A DNA stretch of 64,000 nt from Lewinellaceae bacterium (GCA_020636005.1 JACJYR010000007.1:62001-126000); one strand, 5' to 3'. Positions 44,301 through 52,629 are shown, counted from the stretch's first letter. Notes: generated by a model not told the origin, from the letters alone. Numbers and translations: made by a program.

Positions 44301-44433
44301 GGGCGGTGAGGTCGGGGAACACGTCCACCTCCATCTGCGAGGCGACGTAGGAACCGAAGACGATGAGCAGCACGGTGGCCACAATCACCAGCAAGCGGTT
44401 GTGCAGTGAGAAATCTATTATTTTATTGAGCAT
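41332..44433 (-). CDS. cusA: HME-RND efflux pump, CusA-like
   Basis: A 1033-residue heavy-metal RND transporter with twelve expected membrane segments. The TM4 motif reads AIAIGALVDDAIIDVEN: Ala397 replaces the first Asp of divalent-type pumps, while Asp403 and Glu410 are kept. This matches CusA (monovalent Cu/Ag, HME4) more than CzcA. A methionine triad in the periplasmic cleft, which would confirm it, was not assessed. It lies between the adaptor (upstream, 12 bp) and CzcC (downstream, overlapping), so it is a classic operon order B-A-C. Sequence is clearly different from the pumps at 3731 and 20341. Confidence 0.88.
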   Translation of the reverse strand: MLNKIIDFSLHNRLLVIVATVLLIVFGSYVASQMEVDVFPDLTAPTVVVLTEAHGMAPEEVEKLVTFPLETAVNGATNVRRVRSSSSAGISIVWIEFEWNTDIFKARQIVNEKIIAVAERLPTGVGNPTMAPQASIMGEIMLISLTADSTSQMDLRTIADWSLRPRLLATGGVAQVVVIGGEYKQYQILASPQKMGAYGVSLNELLKACEEANGNSSGGFLNEFGNEYIVRGIGRTSDLAELGKSVIKTTPQGVVKIEDVATLKIGAAPKIGDGSLRGEPAVIMTVMKQPGTNTLLLTDKIDEAILDLQKTMPGDVKINTKIFRQADFINASISNINKTLLEGSIFVVVILFLFLMNWRATVISLLAIPVSLIVAILTLKWLGFTINTMSLGGMAIAIGALVDDAIIDVENVFKRLKQNVALPESERKGILKVVFDASVEIRTSIINATFIIIVAFVPLFFLSGMEGKLLAPLGIAFIVSLFASLVVSITLTPVLGSYLLSNEKMLQKQHGESWLVQRLQNGYSRALKGVMKAKTAVLVASVLLLAVAVFALTQLGRSFLPEFNEGSLVISAVSLPGISLEESNKIGSRVEEELLKVPEIQITTRRTGRAELDEHAQGVNAAEIDAPFLLEDRSRAEFMEDVRSKLANVSGVNITIGQPIGHRIDHMLSGTRANIAIKIFGTDLAKLFSLSNEIKAAITPISGLVDLSVEQQIEIPQVQIKAKRDLLNHYGIPIGQFNEFVDVAFAGEKVSEVYEGTRSFDLILRFDDANRGNIENIRNTLIDAANGQKIPLSYVADVVSTSGPNTINRENVQRKTVVSVNVAGRDQKSAVEEIQQMIGEKITLPEGYRIEYGGQFEAEAEASKTLMATSLLSLLVIFLLLFQEFKDMKTASIILLNLPLALIGGVFSIWVTSGILSIPAIIGFITLFGVATRNGILLVSRYKTLQEEGKPIYETIMEGSVDRLSPILMTALTAGLALIPLAIAGDLPGNEIQSPMAKVILGGLLTSTLLNVFIVPVVYFLSNKNSNRNEATI

Positions 44434-44445
44434 GGCTTTGGGGTT

Positions 44446-45978
44446 TTAATGTTCGTGGCCATGCGCCGGGAGCGTTCCCGAAGCGGTGGACAATTTGATT
44501 TGATAAGCGCCTTTCGTCACCACCCGTTCGCCCTCGGCGATGCCCGAAAGCACCTGGACGTTCATGCCGTCGGAAGCGCCGATTTTGAGTTCCCGTTTCT
44601 GGAAACTTTCGCCTTCCGTTTGGACATAGGCGTAAAAAATGCCCTGTTCCTCCAAAAGTGCCGAGGTCGGAATGACAAGAGCGGGCTTCGTGCCGGACTG
44701 CAAAAACACCTCGACCACCGAACCGGGGACGAAGTTGCCCACGTTGTCAATCTCGAAATGGATGGGCAAAAAAGGCGCACCAGCTTCCGCCGATTTCCCG
44801 GTGGAGACGACCCGTCCGTTCAGATTTTTTGTGCTGAAAACCTGCCCGCCGTCCGAAGTCTTGAAATTGGCAGAAGTGAACAAGGCGAGTTTCGGGAAAT
44901 ACCTTTGTGAAACATCCGCCCGCAATAGCAGCCTTTTGTTTTTGGAAATGGTTGCCAGCGGCTGTCCGGCGTTGACGAACTGCCCGTTTTCGACCAAAAC
45001 GTTTTTCAAAAAACCGCCCATCGGGGCGGTGATGCTTTGCCTGTTTTGGTTGAATTTTTTGGAAACGGACACGTTGGCGAATTGCGTCTGCGCATTTTCA
45101 AGCTGCCGTTTTGCCTCCAAAAATTCCTTATCGGAAATGATTTTGTCCTTCACCAGTTCGTTTGCCCGCTCGAAGTTCTTTTTGGCGCTCGCCAAATCGT
45201 TCTCCGCTTCCGTGACCGCTGCACCCAAATTGCTCTGCACGGCTTCGTTGCTTTTCACCGTGAACATGGGAGCGCCAGCCGAAACGGTGCTGCCGGCCAC
45301 TTGGTTTTTTCCCGTAAAAGTCACGATACCGCTGATTTGGGCAACCACAACTGCTTCGTCGCCAGGAGCGGCGAGGATTTGTCCGCTCGTTTTCACCACC
45401 TCGCTGAACGGCTGCACCTGTGCCGGGGCATTCGCAAATTCGACTTTCCAAGCCTGTTCTTTTAAGTAGGAAATGTCGTTGGCGCCGCCTTCCGAGGGTG
45501 CTTGGTGCTCCATCGCCGTTTTTTCGTCGGCAAAAACCTCCACGTTTTCGATGATGATTTTGTCAGTGTAAGCGGGCGTTTTGATGTCAAAAACGAGGCT
45601 GTAAATCCCTGCTTTTTCGGGCGACATCCGCAGCCGGAAGATGCCCGGCACTTCGGGTTCGGTAGCGGTGACGGATTGTGTATGCCCATTGCCCGACAAA
45701 GTGAGGGTAATGGTGCCTTCACCGATGGGTTTGAACAGGTCGCCAAGTGCTGTGAAATGTGCCGCAAAACGGCTTTCCGAACCCACCACGAGGGGCTTGA
45801 ATTCTACGAAAAGTTCGGTTTTGTCAGAATAAAGGGTAAAGGCGAGGGCTTCCAAGGAAGGCTCGGCGGGCGTGATGTGGTTGCCCGCAGCGTCGTGGGC
45901 GTGTTCACCTTCTATGTCGTTCGAGTGGCAGCTTGCCAGCAATGCTGCGGCAAACAAGCCAATGATTATTTTTTTCAT
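44446..45978 (-). CDS. cusB: CusB/CzcB-type periplasmic adaptor with an extra N-terminal domain
   Basis: A 510-residue HlyD-family lipoprotein adaptor. The lipobox is LLASC (about residue 17). Residues about 25-150 form an additional beta-rich domain with GEHAHDAAGNH, common in Bacteroidota adaptors. Then come the lipoyl/coiled-coil region (ISGIVTFTGKNQVAGSTVSA, then the helical hairpin, then SITAPMGGFLKNVLVENGQF) and the beta-barrel. The protein ends HGHEH, a likely metal-binding tail. It is the first gene of the third RND operon. Confidence 0.88.
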   Translation of the reverse strand: MKKIIIGLFAAALLASCHSNDIEGEHAHDAAGNHITPAEPSLEALAFTLYSDKTELFVEFKPLVVGSESRFAAHFTALGDLFKPIGEGTITLTLSGNGHTQSVTATEPEVPGIFRLRMSPEKAGIYSLVFDIKTPAYTDKIIIENVEVFADEKTAMEHQAPSEGGANDISYLKEQAWKVEFANAPAQVQPFSEVVKTSGQILAAPGDEAVVVAQISGIVTFTGKNQVAGSTVSAGAPMFTVKSNEAVQSNLGAAVTEAENDLASAKKNFERANELVKDKIISDKEFLEAKRQLENAQTQFANVSVSKKFNQNRQSITAPMGGFLKNVLVENGQFVNAGQPLATISKNKRLLLRADVSQRYFPKLALFTSANFKTSDGGQVFSTKNLNGRVVSTGKSAEAGAPFLPIHFEIDNVGNFVPGSVVEVFLQSGTKPALVIPTSALLEEQGIFYAYVQTEGESFQKRELKIGASDGMNVQVLSGIAEGERVVTKGAYQIKLSTASGTLPAHGHEH

Positions 45979-46047
45979 TGTTGGGTTTGAAATTTAAGCT
46001 TAAAAAGATGGCACATGCACCTTTCAGTCAGCGCAGGGCAATACGGG

Positions 46048-46080
46048 AAAACTGCATTTGCGGGGTGCAAATGACAGTTT
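46048..46080 (-). terminator. Terminator of the His-rich gene
   Basis: CATTTGC at 46055-46061 pairs with GCAAATG at 46067-46073, with outer AAACTG/CAGTTT arms. Read leftward, the stem ends in a TTTT run. It separates the His-rich gene from the RND adaptor. Confidence 0.6.
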
Positions 46081-46098
46081 GATTGAAAAAAATGAAGC

Positions 46099-46464
46099 TT
46101 AAACTAAGGGAGGCCCTCGGAAGGAAAATGCCTTCAGGAAAGGCGGTGAAGGCAGATGGCCGCTTGGAATAGGGACAAACCCGGCAGGTTTTTTCCCGGC
46201 AATTTTTCTGTAATCATCTATGAAAAAGACGACAGCCGCAATCGCTGCCGGGGGCGATATTTTTAGGTCGAGGGATTGAAAAACGAAGTTCTCATCTACC
46301 AAGTGGAAGGAAAAATCATGGTGATGGTGGCCGTGTTCCCCTTCGTCGTGGTGATGCGTTTGCTCCGCTTCTAAAGGGTGATGGTGGTGATGCGGCGTCA
46401 GGTTATGTGCCAGCAGCAGGCTGAAGGCGGCAAAGACGAGCAATTTGTGGAGCATCAATTTCAT
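46099..46464 (-). CDS. His-rich exported small protein upstream of the third RND operon
   Basis: A 121-residue protein with an N-terminal hydrophobic signal (MKLMLHKLLVFAAFSLLLAH), then clusters of His (TPHHHHHPLEAEQTHHHDEG then EHGHHHHDF). The rest has one hydrophobic segment and a Pro-rich tail. Periplasmic zinc/copper/nickel binding is inferred from composition; it has the same genomic position, upstream of an RND operon, as the DUF6660-like genes but no cysteine cluster. The ATG at 46464 is preferred to 46482 because the promoter element (46472-46479) lies between them. Confidence 0.7.
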   Translation of the reverse strand: MKLMLHKLLVFAAFSLLLAHNLTPHHHHHPLEAEQTHHHDEGEHGHHHHDFSFHLVDENFVFQSLDLKISPPAAIAAVVFFIDDYRKIAGKKPAGFVPIPSGHLPSPPFLKAFSFRGPPLV

Positions 46465-46471
46465 AAGGCGG

Positions 46472-46479
46472 CAAATATA
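46472..46479 (-). promoter_or_regulatory. Bacteroidota -7 promoter element
   Basis: Reads TATATTTG on the minus strand, followed by CCGCC, 7 nt before the ATG at 46464. The arrangement is the same as at 19914-19921. Confidence 0.6.
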
Positions 46480-46588
46480 CAATAATGTGCCAATAAAGTT
46501 GGTAGATGTGGCTTGCTTGCAAAATGTGGCATAATGTCACTTATGTTAAATACAATTTCGTAACTTATTGAAATTCAGTCTTTTTTTC

Positions 46589-46792
46589 CTAACCATATAC
46601 GAATAGACTTCCCCAACTGACCTCGTCCTTTGCCAAAATCAACCTGAACTTTGGCCTGAACTCAGGCTGTTTCACCTGCATAACGCGGTAAAAATGTTCT
46701 TCTATGGGGAAACCGCTGATGCTTGGCGGTGGAGTCAGGTCAACCCACTTTTTTTCTGCTGCCTGTCGAGGGAAGTATTGGCAAACAATCAC
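46589..46792 (-). pseudogene. 3' fragment of an unidentified gene cut off by the repeat at 46794
   Basis: An open leftward frame of 67 codons (from a GTG at 46792) encodes VIVCQYFPRQAAEKKWVDLT and ends DEVSWGSLFVYG. Its 5' side runs straight into the ~216 bp repeat, and the matching sequence after the second repeat copy (49951) stops after a few codons. No in-frame ATG exists. It looks like a gene truncated by the repeat, or a small protein translated from a non-ATG start. Confidence 0.4.
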
Positions 46793-46793
46793 A

Positions 46794-47008
46794 ATTCCAT
46801 TTTGCGGGTCAGCACGGGCTACATGGTTCGCAGCCAACGAAACCTGTCGAGCTTGAAAAGCAGGGGCGGCGTCCCAAAACGCCGCTCCTGCTGCGGGGGT
46901 GCCGCCGCTGCCGGGCGTTCCGGGTTTGTGCCGGGCAAAAAAGGCTGCGGCGGTGCGTTGGGTTTCGTTGGCTGCACCGCTGAAAACGGGTGGGCGGGGG
47001 AGGTGGGG
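46794..47008. repeat. Structured ~216 bp dispersed repeat, copy 1
   Basis: Nearly the same sequence as 49952-50167. It contains perfect 15-bp terminal inverted repeats GCAGCCAACGAAACC (46830-46844) and its complement (46961-46975), and an internal 14-bp stem (46859-46872 with 46879-46892). It resembles a non-autonomous transposable element or a structured RNA, and lies directly upstream of the DUF4209 gene. Confidence 0.75.
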
Positions 47009-47110
47009 ATTTGTTCTCTACCTGCTCAAATGAACTTTTTTCACATAAAAAGTCTTAATGCAAAAACAGTAGGCTCGGCGCTTCTAGCGCCAGGGCCTTT
47101 TTATTTAAAT

Positions 47111-48925
47111 ATGGATACATTTCAACGAATACTTCAGTTTATAGAGGACGACACTTCCACTTTCAGGCAGACCTATGAAGTTACCAGTGCAATAGCAGTC
47201 ATGCGTGACGATTCTTTGACCGATTCCGAAGCAAAGAGGTTGCAATGGGAAATAGATGCACTGAACTTCAGCATCAGCAAGGGAAAACTCACTCCGATTT
47301 CCCAACAAACATCTTGGGACGGCAAGGTCATCCATGCCTATCCGTCGCTTGAAATATTTGGAGCGGAAGGACTTGAGTATCTTCACTCAAGGGCAATTGA
47401 CTCCACGAATGCGTTTTTAAATGCAAGGTATTTCATGCTGCTTTGGTCTGCACCGGGGGAATTCCGTCACGAGGATACCGCAAAGTTGGCCATAGATGCC
47501 CTCCTGGGGTTGCTCGACAAAAAAGCGAAACTGACCTCTATTGACGTGAAGGACGAGCTCGAACAATTGGCCATTTTTGAGTGTGCAGTTGAAATGGTCG
47601 CCAAAATCTACCCCTACCGGGCCGGTGAATTGAAAACCTTGGCGAACCATTGGCTTTTCACTCCCGGATTGGTCGAAGGCTTTTTCTCTCTTTCCCTCAT
47701 TGAAACTATTCTGGACTATCCCAAAATCTGGAAAACCGACGAACTGCTCAAACTGCCCGGACTGCTTGAAAACATCATGGACATTTATATCAAAAAGCCT
47801 GATTTTTTTATGTCAGAAAGGGCTTTTAGGGCAGGTGAACGGCTTGCCTCCAAATTGCAACAGGATGTGAAGTTTTGGCACAACAAACTGGGGGCAGCAT
47901 ACGAAGCATTTGCCAAACACCGGATGGATGATGAGAGTAGGATGATACCCTTGGGTTTTCTGGGAAGGGCGCTTGCCAGTTATCAGGCGGCCAAAAATGA
48001 GGCGAAGGTTTCAGAAATCGGAAATCGATACCAGCGGGTAAGCAAGGAACTCCAACTTTCGGAAATCACTGTCCCCTTGCCTGCCGAGCCATTGCGGGCT
48101 TTAATGAAATATGGGGAAGCTCGTGCAAAAAAACTATTGGAACGCAGCAGCCTTGAGATTTTCGATTATTTGGCAGGGGCATCGGAACTGTTTCCGCCTA
48201 TCCAATCCATCCGGGCAGGGTTGGAAAAACAGGGGGTGGATTTTCTCGACTTCGCCACAAAACTGAATTTTGACATCAACAAGAATGTGAAAATTGAAAA
48301 TGGTGGCAACGGGTCAAGCAGGCTGGATGAACTCAACATCGAATATAAACTGCACCTGCGGTTTGCCCTCATGCCGTTTCTGGAAACCGTCATCGAACAA
48401 GGTATTTTGAACGGAAAAGTAAATGCCAATACGCTGGTAAAATGGCTGGCCGAAAAGACCTGGCTTGGACAGGAACTGGAAGAAACCAACTCTGGCAAGG
48501 AAGTCCGCCGATATAATTGGTTGGGCTTGCTGGCCCCGTCCCTGTTGGAATTTTTTGTGCAGAAAGAGGCATCGCTGAAATCGAAAAACATCTTTACCAA
48601 CTACGTCATATGCATTGATTCCCTAACGCTGAAATTCGAGGGCATACTTCGTGATTTTGCCAAACGGGCAGGCATCAACACCGTGACAACCGGCAGGAAC
48701 GGGCAAGTCCGGGAAATGTACATCGAGGATATCCTGACCAGCGAAAAAATCGGCGAGTTTTTCCATGAAAACGACCTGGCCTTTTTCAAATACCTTTTCA
48801 CCGCTTCCGGCGTCAACCTGCGGAACAACGTCGCTCACTGCTATTTTCGGTTTCAGCATTATGCCGAGGGGTATATGATCTTGTTGATTTTGGCAGTTTT
48901 GCGGTTTGGGAGGTATCAGTTATAA
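47111..48925 (+). CDS. DUF4209-family protein with HEPN-like RxxxxH motif
   Basis: A 604-residue cytosolic protein. The C-terminal region matches DUF4209 as I recall it, with the motif NLRNNVAHCY (Arg571-x4-His576), the RX4-6H signature of HEPN-type ribonucleases. The N-terminal 300 residues are helical and unassigned. HEPN proteins often act in defence or stress. The ATG at 47111 is preferred over an in-frame start at 46694, since that longer frame merely reads through the upstream repeat. It is cargo between two repeat copies, together with the gene at 48980. Confidence 0.7.
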   Translation: MDTFQRILQFIEDDTSTFRQTYEVTSAIAVMRDDSLTDSEAKRLQWEIDALNFSISKGKLTPISQQTSWDGKVIHAYPSLEIFGAEGLEYLHSRAIDSTNAFLNARYFMLLWSAPGEFRHEDTAKLAIDALLGLLDKKAKLTSIDVKDELEQLAIFECAVEMVAKIYPYRAGELKTLANHWLFTPGLVEGFFSLSLIETILDYPKIWKTDELLKLPGLLENIMDIYIKKPDFFMSERAFRAGERLASKLQQDVKFWHNKLGAAYEAFAKHRMDDESRMIPLGFLGRALASYQAAKNEAKVSEIGNRYQRVSKELQLSEITVPLPAEPLRALMKYGEARAKKLLERSSLEIFDYLAGASELFPPIQSIRAGLEKQGVDFLDFATKLNFDINKNVKIENGGNGSSRLDELNIEYKLHLRFALMPFLETVIEQGILNGKVNANTLVKWLAEKTWLGQELEETNSGKEVRRYNWLGLLAPSLLEFFVQKEASLKSKNIFTNYVICIDSLTLKFEGILRDFAKRAGINTVTTGRNGQVREMYIEDILTSEKIGEFFHENDLAFFKYLFTASGVNLRNNVAHCYFRFQHYAEGYMILLILAVLRFGRYQL

Positions 48926-48979
48926 AGCAAAACAGGAAATGAACGAATTTCGCCAATCAAACAATATATTACACCAACC

Positions 48980-49945
48980 ATGTTCCGAACTAAAATTGAC
49001 CTGCCAAAAGTAAATACCAACTCGATTGAGCCTGAGCTAATTTTTGACTGTACTGTTTCATATGAACAGCCTTTAGAAGCTATTACCTCTATACATGGAA
49101 GTCTTTTCGCTGGAGACGGCAAAGAGCTTTCGAATTTCAGTTTTCAATTGCAGAGGCTGAATTGCCCTCTTTCAATTCATCATGACTATGGAGATAAAAA
49201 GCCCACTAGAGAGGAAACAATTAGATTTCAAGCAAAAGCAAAGCTTTCTCCCAAGTCGGTTTCTCACATTGAGGGGGTAAGACAAATCCACTATCACAAG
49301 AATGTAGTGTTCAATGTTCGTTTAAACTTAGTTACTGTTACTCAAAGGTTTGATCGGAGGCTCTTTTCTTCTCAAGGTCGGAGCGGAGAATTAGAATTTC
49401 TTAGAGTTTCAGATGAATTCTACGAAACTTCTATTGAAATCACACAAAGTGATTGGATTCAAAAATACGCCGAACAATTGGGCATCGGCAAATTTCTACT
49501 TGTGGAGTTGCCTTCCGCAAACCTAGGTTTTGTAAGGGACAGGTTTCTAAATTCGGCATTCCCCTCCGTTCAAAAAGACTTGTTCCAGGTCTATGGACGA
49601 CTAACTGAAAAGTTGAACTTGATGGAAACCGAACTCAGAAAGGGGAATTGGGATTTGGTGATTCGCTATTCTCGTGAATTCTTTGAATTGTTGAAGTTAG
49701 GCAAAAACAACCCGCTGGAACGTGATTTGAAGGATATGTTCAAACTGCGAAATGGAAGCGATATTGGTTTTGATGAATTGATGAAGGGATTGATTGCCCT
49801 TTTCGATTATGCCTCAAAGTTCATCCATGAGAAGCCACTGGGGTTATCTTCTCTGCAAACCAAGCCAAAAGCGAGAAGCGAGGATGCCTACCTCATTTAT
49901 AGCCTTTGTCTCAATACGTGGAATTTGATAGCTGAAAAGATTTAA
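48980..49945 (+). CDS. Unidentified protein paired with the DUF4209 gene
   Basis: A 321-residue soluble protein with no recognised domain. It has a beta-rich N-terminal half (about 1-160) and a helical C-terminal half that includes LIALFDYASKFIHEK near residue 275, which resembles the last helix of HEPN-like or abortive-infection proteins. AT-rich codons relative to the flanks. It starts 54 bp after the DUF4209 gene in the same direction and ends 6 bp before the second repeat copy. A two-gene module with a defence role is possible but unproven. Confidence 0.6.
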   Translation: MFRTKIDLPKVNTNSIEPELIFDCTVSYEQPLEAITSIHGSLFAGDGKELSNFSFQLQRLNCPLSIHHDYGDKKPTREETIRFQAKAKLSPKSVSHIEGVRQIHYHKNVVFNVRLNLVTVTQRFDRRLFSSQGRSGELEFLRVSDEFYETSIEITQSDWIQKYAEQLGIGKFLLVELPSANLGFVRDRFLNSAFPSVQKDLFQVYGRLTEKLNLMETELRKGNWDLVIRYSREFFELLKLGKNNPLERDLKDMFKLRNGSDIGFDELMKGLIALFDYASKFIHEKPLGLSSLQTKPKARSEDAYLIYSLCLNTWNLIAEKI

Positions 49946-49951
49946 ACAGCC

Positions 49952-50167
49952 ATTCCATTTTGCGGGTCAGCCCGGGCTAACCAAGTTCGCAGCCAACGAA
50001 ACCTGTCGGGCCGAAAAGCAGGGGCGGCGTCCCAAAACGCCGCTCCTGCTGCGGGAGCGCCGCCGCTGCCAGGCGTTCCGGGATTATGTCGAGCAAAAAA
50101 GGCTGCGGCGGTGCGCTGGGGTTTCGTTGGCTGCACCGCTGAAAAGGGGTGGGGGGGGGAGGTGGGG
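49952..50167. repeat. Structured ~216 bp dispersed repeat, copy 2
   Basis: Direct repeat of 46794-47008 with a handful of substitutions. The terminal inverted repeats are at 49989-50003 and 50120-50134. The two copies flank the DUF4209 module in the same orientation. Nothing else is visible in 49946-50247. Confidence 0.75.
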
Positions 50168-50247
50168 GCTTTTTTAGTTGGCAGTTGACAGTCAGGGTCT
50201 GGGAGAACGCCCCGTTGTCCGGTTTGATTGGTCAACGGGGCGTTTGT

Positions 50248-50604
50248 TTAGGCTGGCACTTCATTGAGCAAGGGCAATACATGGATGGCATTGAACTCCT
50301 CCAAATCCAGCACCAGGTCGAAGCTGTCCTCCTCGATGGCGACGAGGAAGCGCCATTTGAAGTCCTGGTAAACCTTCCGGGCGATGTCCTTTCCGTAGAG
50401 TTCGTGGCAAATGGCGTAGGCGAGCTGGGCGGGGCCGCTGCCGCCATAGCCCCAGTTGAAGCCGTCGGGGGAATGGCTGACGTATTTCAGGCTTTTGGCA
50501 TGGCTCAGGGCTTTGCCTTCGAGCCAGACTTTGCAGATGCCGCCGTGCGCCATTTCGCTGCGGCAGCCTTTCAGTGTTGCGGTGGCTGGTGTGTTGTTTT
50601 TCAT
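50248..50604 (-). CDS. DUF6166-like small protein of the mobile-element block
   Basis: A 118-residue protein with SPDGFNWGYGGSGPAQLAYA (about residues 44-63), the signature I associate with DUF6166, often found on plasmids and integrative elements. The C-terminal part is acidic (VAIEEDSFDLVLDLEEFNAI). The function is unknown. It is the leftmost gene of the plasmid-like block and follows the ArdC-like gene by 73 bp. Confidence 0.7.
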   Translation of the reverse strand: MKNNTPATATLKGCRSEMAHGGICKVWLEGKALSHAKSLKYVSHSPDGFNWGYGGSGPAQLAYAICHELYGKDIARKVYQDFKWRFLVAIEEDSFDLVLDLEEFNAIHVLPLLNEVPA

Positions 50605-50677
50605 AGAAAAAGTTTTGAATGATGAATGTTGGATTAGGCGGCAGCCTGACCGAATTGGTCAGGCTGCCGTTCCGGTT

Positions 50678-51562
50678 TTATGCTGACATTTCAGGTTGCG
50701 GGGCAGTCCCGGCAATTCCCAAAGAGGCAAGTAAAAAATCGGCGGCACGTTGGGCGGCGCTGGCAGCAGTCATCAATAAGCGGGTGTCGCCATGCAAGAC
50801 GTTAATCCACGATTGCAGGTAAGCGGCGCTGTTCTCGACCAGTTCCTCCATGACGATGCCGCAATGGGCGCACAGGAAGCAGGCGGACATTTCCGCCACG
50901 AGTTCTTCCCGGCTGTACTTTTCATCGCCAAATTTTGAGGGTTCGATACGGTTCAGGCGGTTGGGGTGTCCCGTCCAATGAGCCAACTCATGGAAGTAGG
51001 TGAGGTAATAATGTTCCGGGCTTTGGAAAGCAGCGATACCGGGCATTTTCACCACGTCGAGCAGGTGATCATAGGCGGGTTCGCCGGGGCGCAATTCGTG
51101 GGGGTTGGCAGTCAGGACGGCTTCGCAAATTTCCATCCGGTCGGGCTGTCCGGGTTCGTCGCTGCGGAACATCCCGGCGTTGAAGCCCTCGATGTCCAGC
51201 ACGTTGAAGACCCTGTACTCTGACAAGAAAGGCACTATTTTTTCCGCTTCCCGCCTCGTACCCACCCGCTTACCATCGGCGTCGAAAAACAGCATTTTCC
51301 AAAAATAGACGGGGAGCGATTTTGCGCCTTTGCGGACACGGTGTCCGGCGTCGCTGATCTGCTTGAAGGTTGCGAAACGTGGCACGTCAAAACCGTCGAG
51401 CAAAAAACGGTTGATGCCCGTGTAAACATGCCCGCTGAAATGGTTGCAGGATGCGCCCATTTGGATGCGGTTCCAAGTGCGCCGCCAAGGCACAGCACCT
51501 TTTTCCAATTGGGCGATGATGCGGGCGGTCATTTCCTGGAATTTATCGTTGGTGGCTTTCAT
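50678..51562 (-). CDS. ardC: ArdC-like antirestriction protein (ssDNA-binding N-domain, zincin C-domain)
   Basis: A 294-residue protein. The N-terminal domain (about 1-115, with VPWRRTW and NHFSGHVYTGINRFLL) matches the ArdC N-terminal ssDNA-binding domain. The C-terminal metallopeptidase-like domain has the zinc motif HELAH at residues 191-195 with TGHPNRLNR after it. ArdC proteins protect incoming plasmid or conjugative DNA from restriction. The ATG at 51562 is preferred to the very long in-frame upstream region, which is out of the family's length range and lacks conserved sequence. This places the block on a mobile element. Confidence 0.85.
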   Translation of the reverse strand: MKATNDKFQEMTARIIAQLEKGAVPWRRTWNRIQMGASCNHFSGHVYTGINRFLLDGFDVPRFATFKQISDAGHRVRKGAKSLPVYFWKMLFFDADGKRVGTRREAEKIVPFLSEYRVFNVLDIEGFNAGMFRSDEPGQPDRMEICEAVLTANPHELRPGEPAYDHLLDVVKMPGIAAFQSPEHYYLTYFHELAHWTGHPNRLNRIEPSKFGDEKYSREELVAEMSACFLCAHCGIVMEELVENSAAYLQSWINVLHGDTRLLMTAASAAQRAADFLLASLGIAGTAPQPEMSA

Positions 51563-51656
51563 TGCATTGAGTTTTAGTGAGAAGGGAAAAACCCGCCGTC
51601 CGCCGACGGTGGACGGGCGGGTGCGCTCGGTCAGAGCAAGAATGACAAACGACAAC

Positions 51657-52499
51657 TCAAATCCTTTCGCCCGCCTCGACGAAGCGGCGCAACAGGTAGC
51701 GGTACTTTTTTCTTCCTTTTTCGATGAAATCGCTGTCCCGGTGGAAGGGGACAATGTGGACGGCATAGGCCGGGCGTTTCTGCACCCCAACGAAGTAAAA
51801 CCACTCGGCACGGCTGCCATCGAGATAGAAAGCGGCCTGGCGGTCGTAGTCGTACACGTCGAGCAGTTCGATAAAGCGCTCCTCGCTCCATGCACTGGTT
51901 GTTTTCACATCAAAAACAGCCTTCCGGCATACGATGTCGAACTGTGCCTTGCAGGGCAATCCCGTTTCCTTGTCCTTCCAAACCCTCGGTTTCTCATAGG
52001 TCAACCGTTTGAACTTCGGCTGTCCGGCAAGGAAGCCGCCGAAGTCGCCGATATAGGCGTCCCGCATTTGGCGGATGGCTGCCCACTCGGAAGGGCGGAG
52101 GTTCCAGACCGGGTCGCCGCTGCGGGCATGTTCGAGGGCAACGGCGTGGAAAGCCTGGCCGAACACCAGACAGCGTTCCGGGTAGCGGATTTCCTTGCCC
52201 TGCAATTTGGCCTTGAAGCGGGTCAAACGGGAATTGCTGATAGCGGGGATTCTACGGATATGGCCGGCCGGCAACTCTGCCAGTGGCACGGATGCCCCGA
52301 AGCCCAAATGGCTGAACAGGTTCAGGTAGTTCACCAAGCTGGTGCGGGTCAAACATCCGGTTTTTGCCGTCCATTTTGCCAGCATGGTTTCCAGCGTTTC
52401 GTTTGTTAGGTTGGAGTAAATATTGCCGTAGGGCGTTTCGATGATTTGGCTGGCAGGTGCAATAGCGAGGTCTGCCAAGCGGGTGTTGGTGGTTGTCAT
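51657..52499 (-). CDS. PD-(D/E)XK nuclease-like protein (RecE/Cas4-type core)
   Basis: A 280-residue protein. The core motifs are GLPCKAQFDIV (motif Asp), AVFDVKTTSAW (D-x-K) and YDYDRQAAFYLDG (the QxxxY-like motif of RecB/Cas4-type nucleases). This gives the usual four-residue PD-(D/E)XK centre. Proteins of this sort on plasmids and prophages act as exonucleases in recombination or host takeover. It lies beside the unknown 52630 gene, which may be a partner. ATG at 52499 precedes the conserved part by the expected distance; an upstream frame start is rejected. Confidence 0.75.
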   Translation of the reverse strand: MTTTNTRLADLAIAPASQIIETPYGNIYSNLTNETLETMLAKWTAKTGCLTRTSLVNYLNLFSHLGFGASVPLAELPAGHIRRIPAISNSRLTRFKAKLQGKEIRYPERCLVFGQAFHAVALEHARSGDPVWNLRPSEWAAIRQMRDAYIGDFGGFLAGQPKFKRLTYEKPRVWKDKETGLPCKAQFDIVCRKAVFDVKTTSAWSEERFIELLDVYDYDRQAAFYLDGSRAEWFYFVGVQKRPAYAVHIVPFHRDSDFIEKGRKKYRYLLRRFVEAGERI

Positions 52500-52629
52500 T
52501 GTCTTAAATTTTAGAAGTGAGAAAGTGAGGGGTGAGAGACCCCTACCCCACCCTTTCAGGTTGAGGGAAAAGCGGCGGCGCCCCGGCAGGGAGCAGGAAC
52601 AGCCGCCACCAAGCAAGTAGATAGTACGT

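Noticed and set aside
46694..47110. In-frame N-terminal extension of the DUF4209 gene
   Set aside because: It reads through the ~216 bp repeat and gives low-complexity sequence; the second repeat copy does not preserve it.
50678..51895. Long upstream extension of the ArdC frame
   Set aside because: The extra 111 codons overlap the nuclease gene and lack family sequence; the start at 51562 matches the ArdC N-domain.
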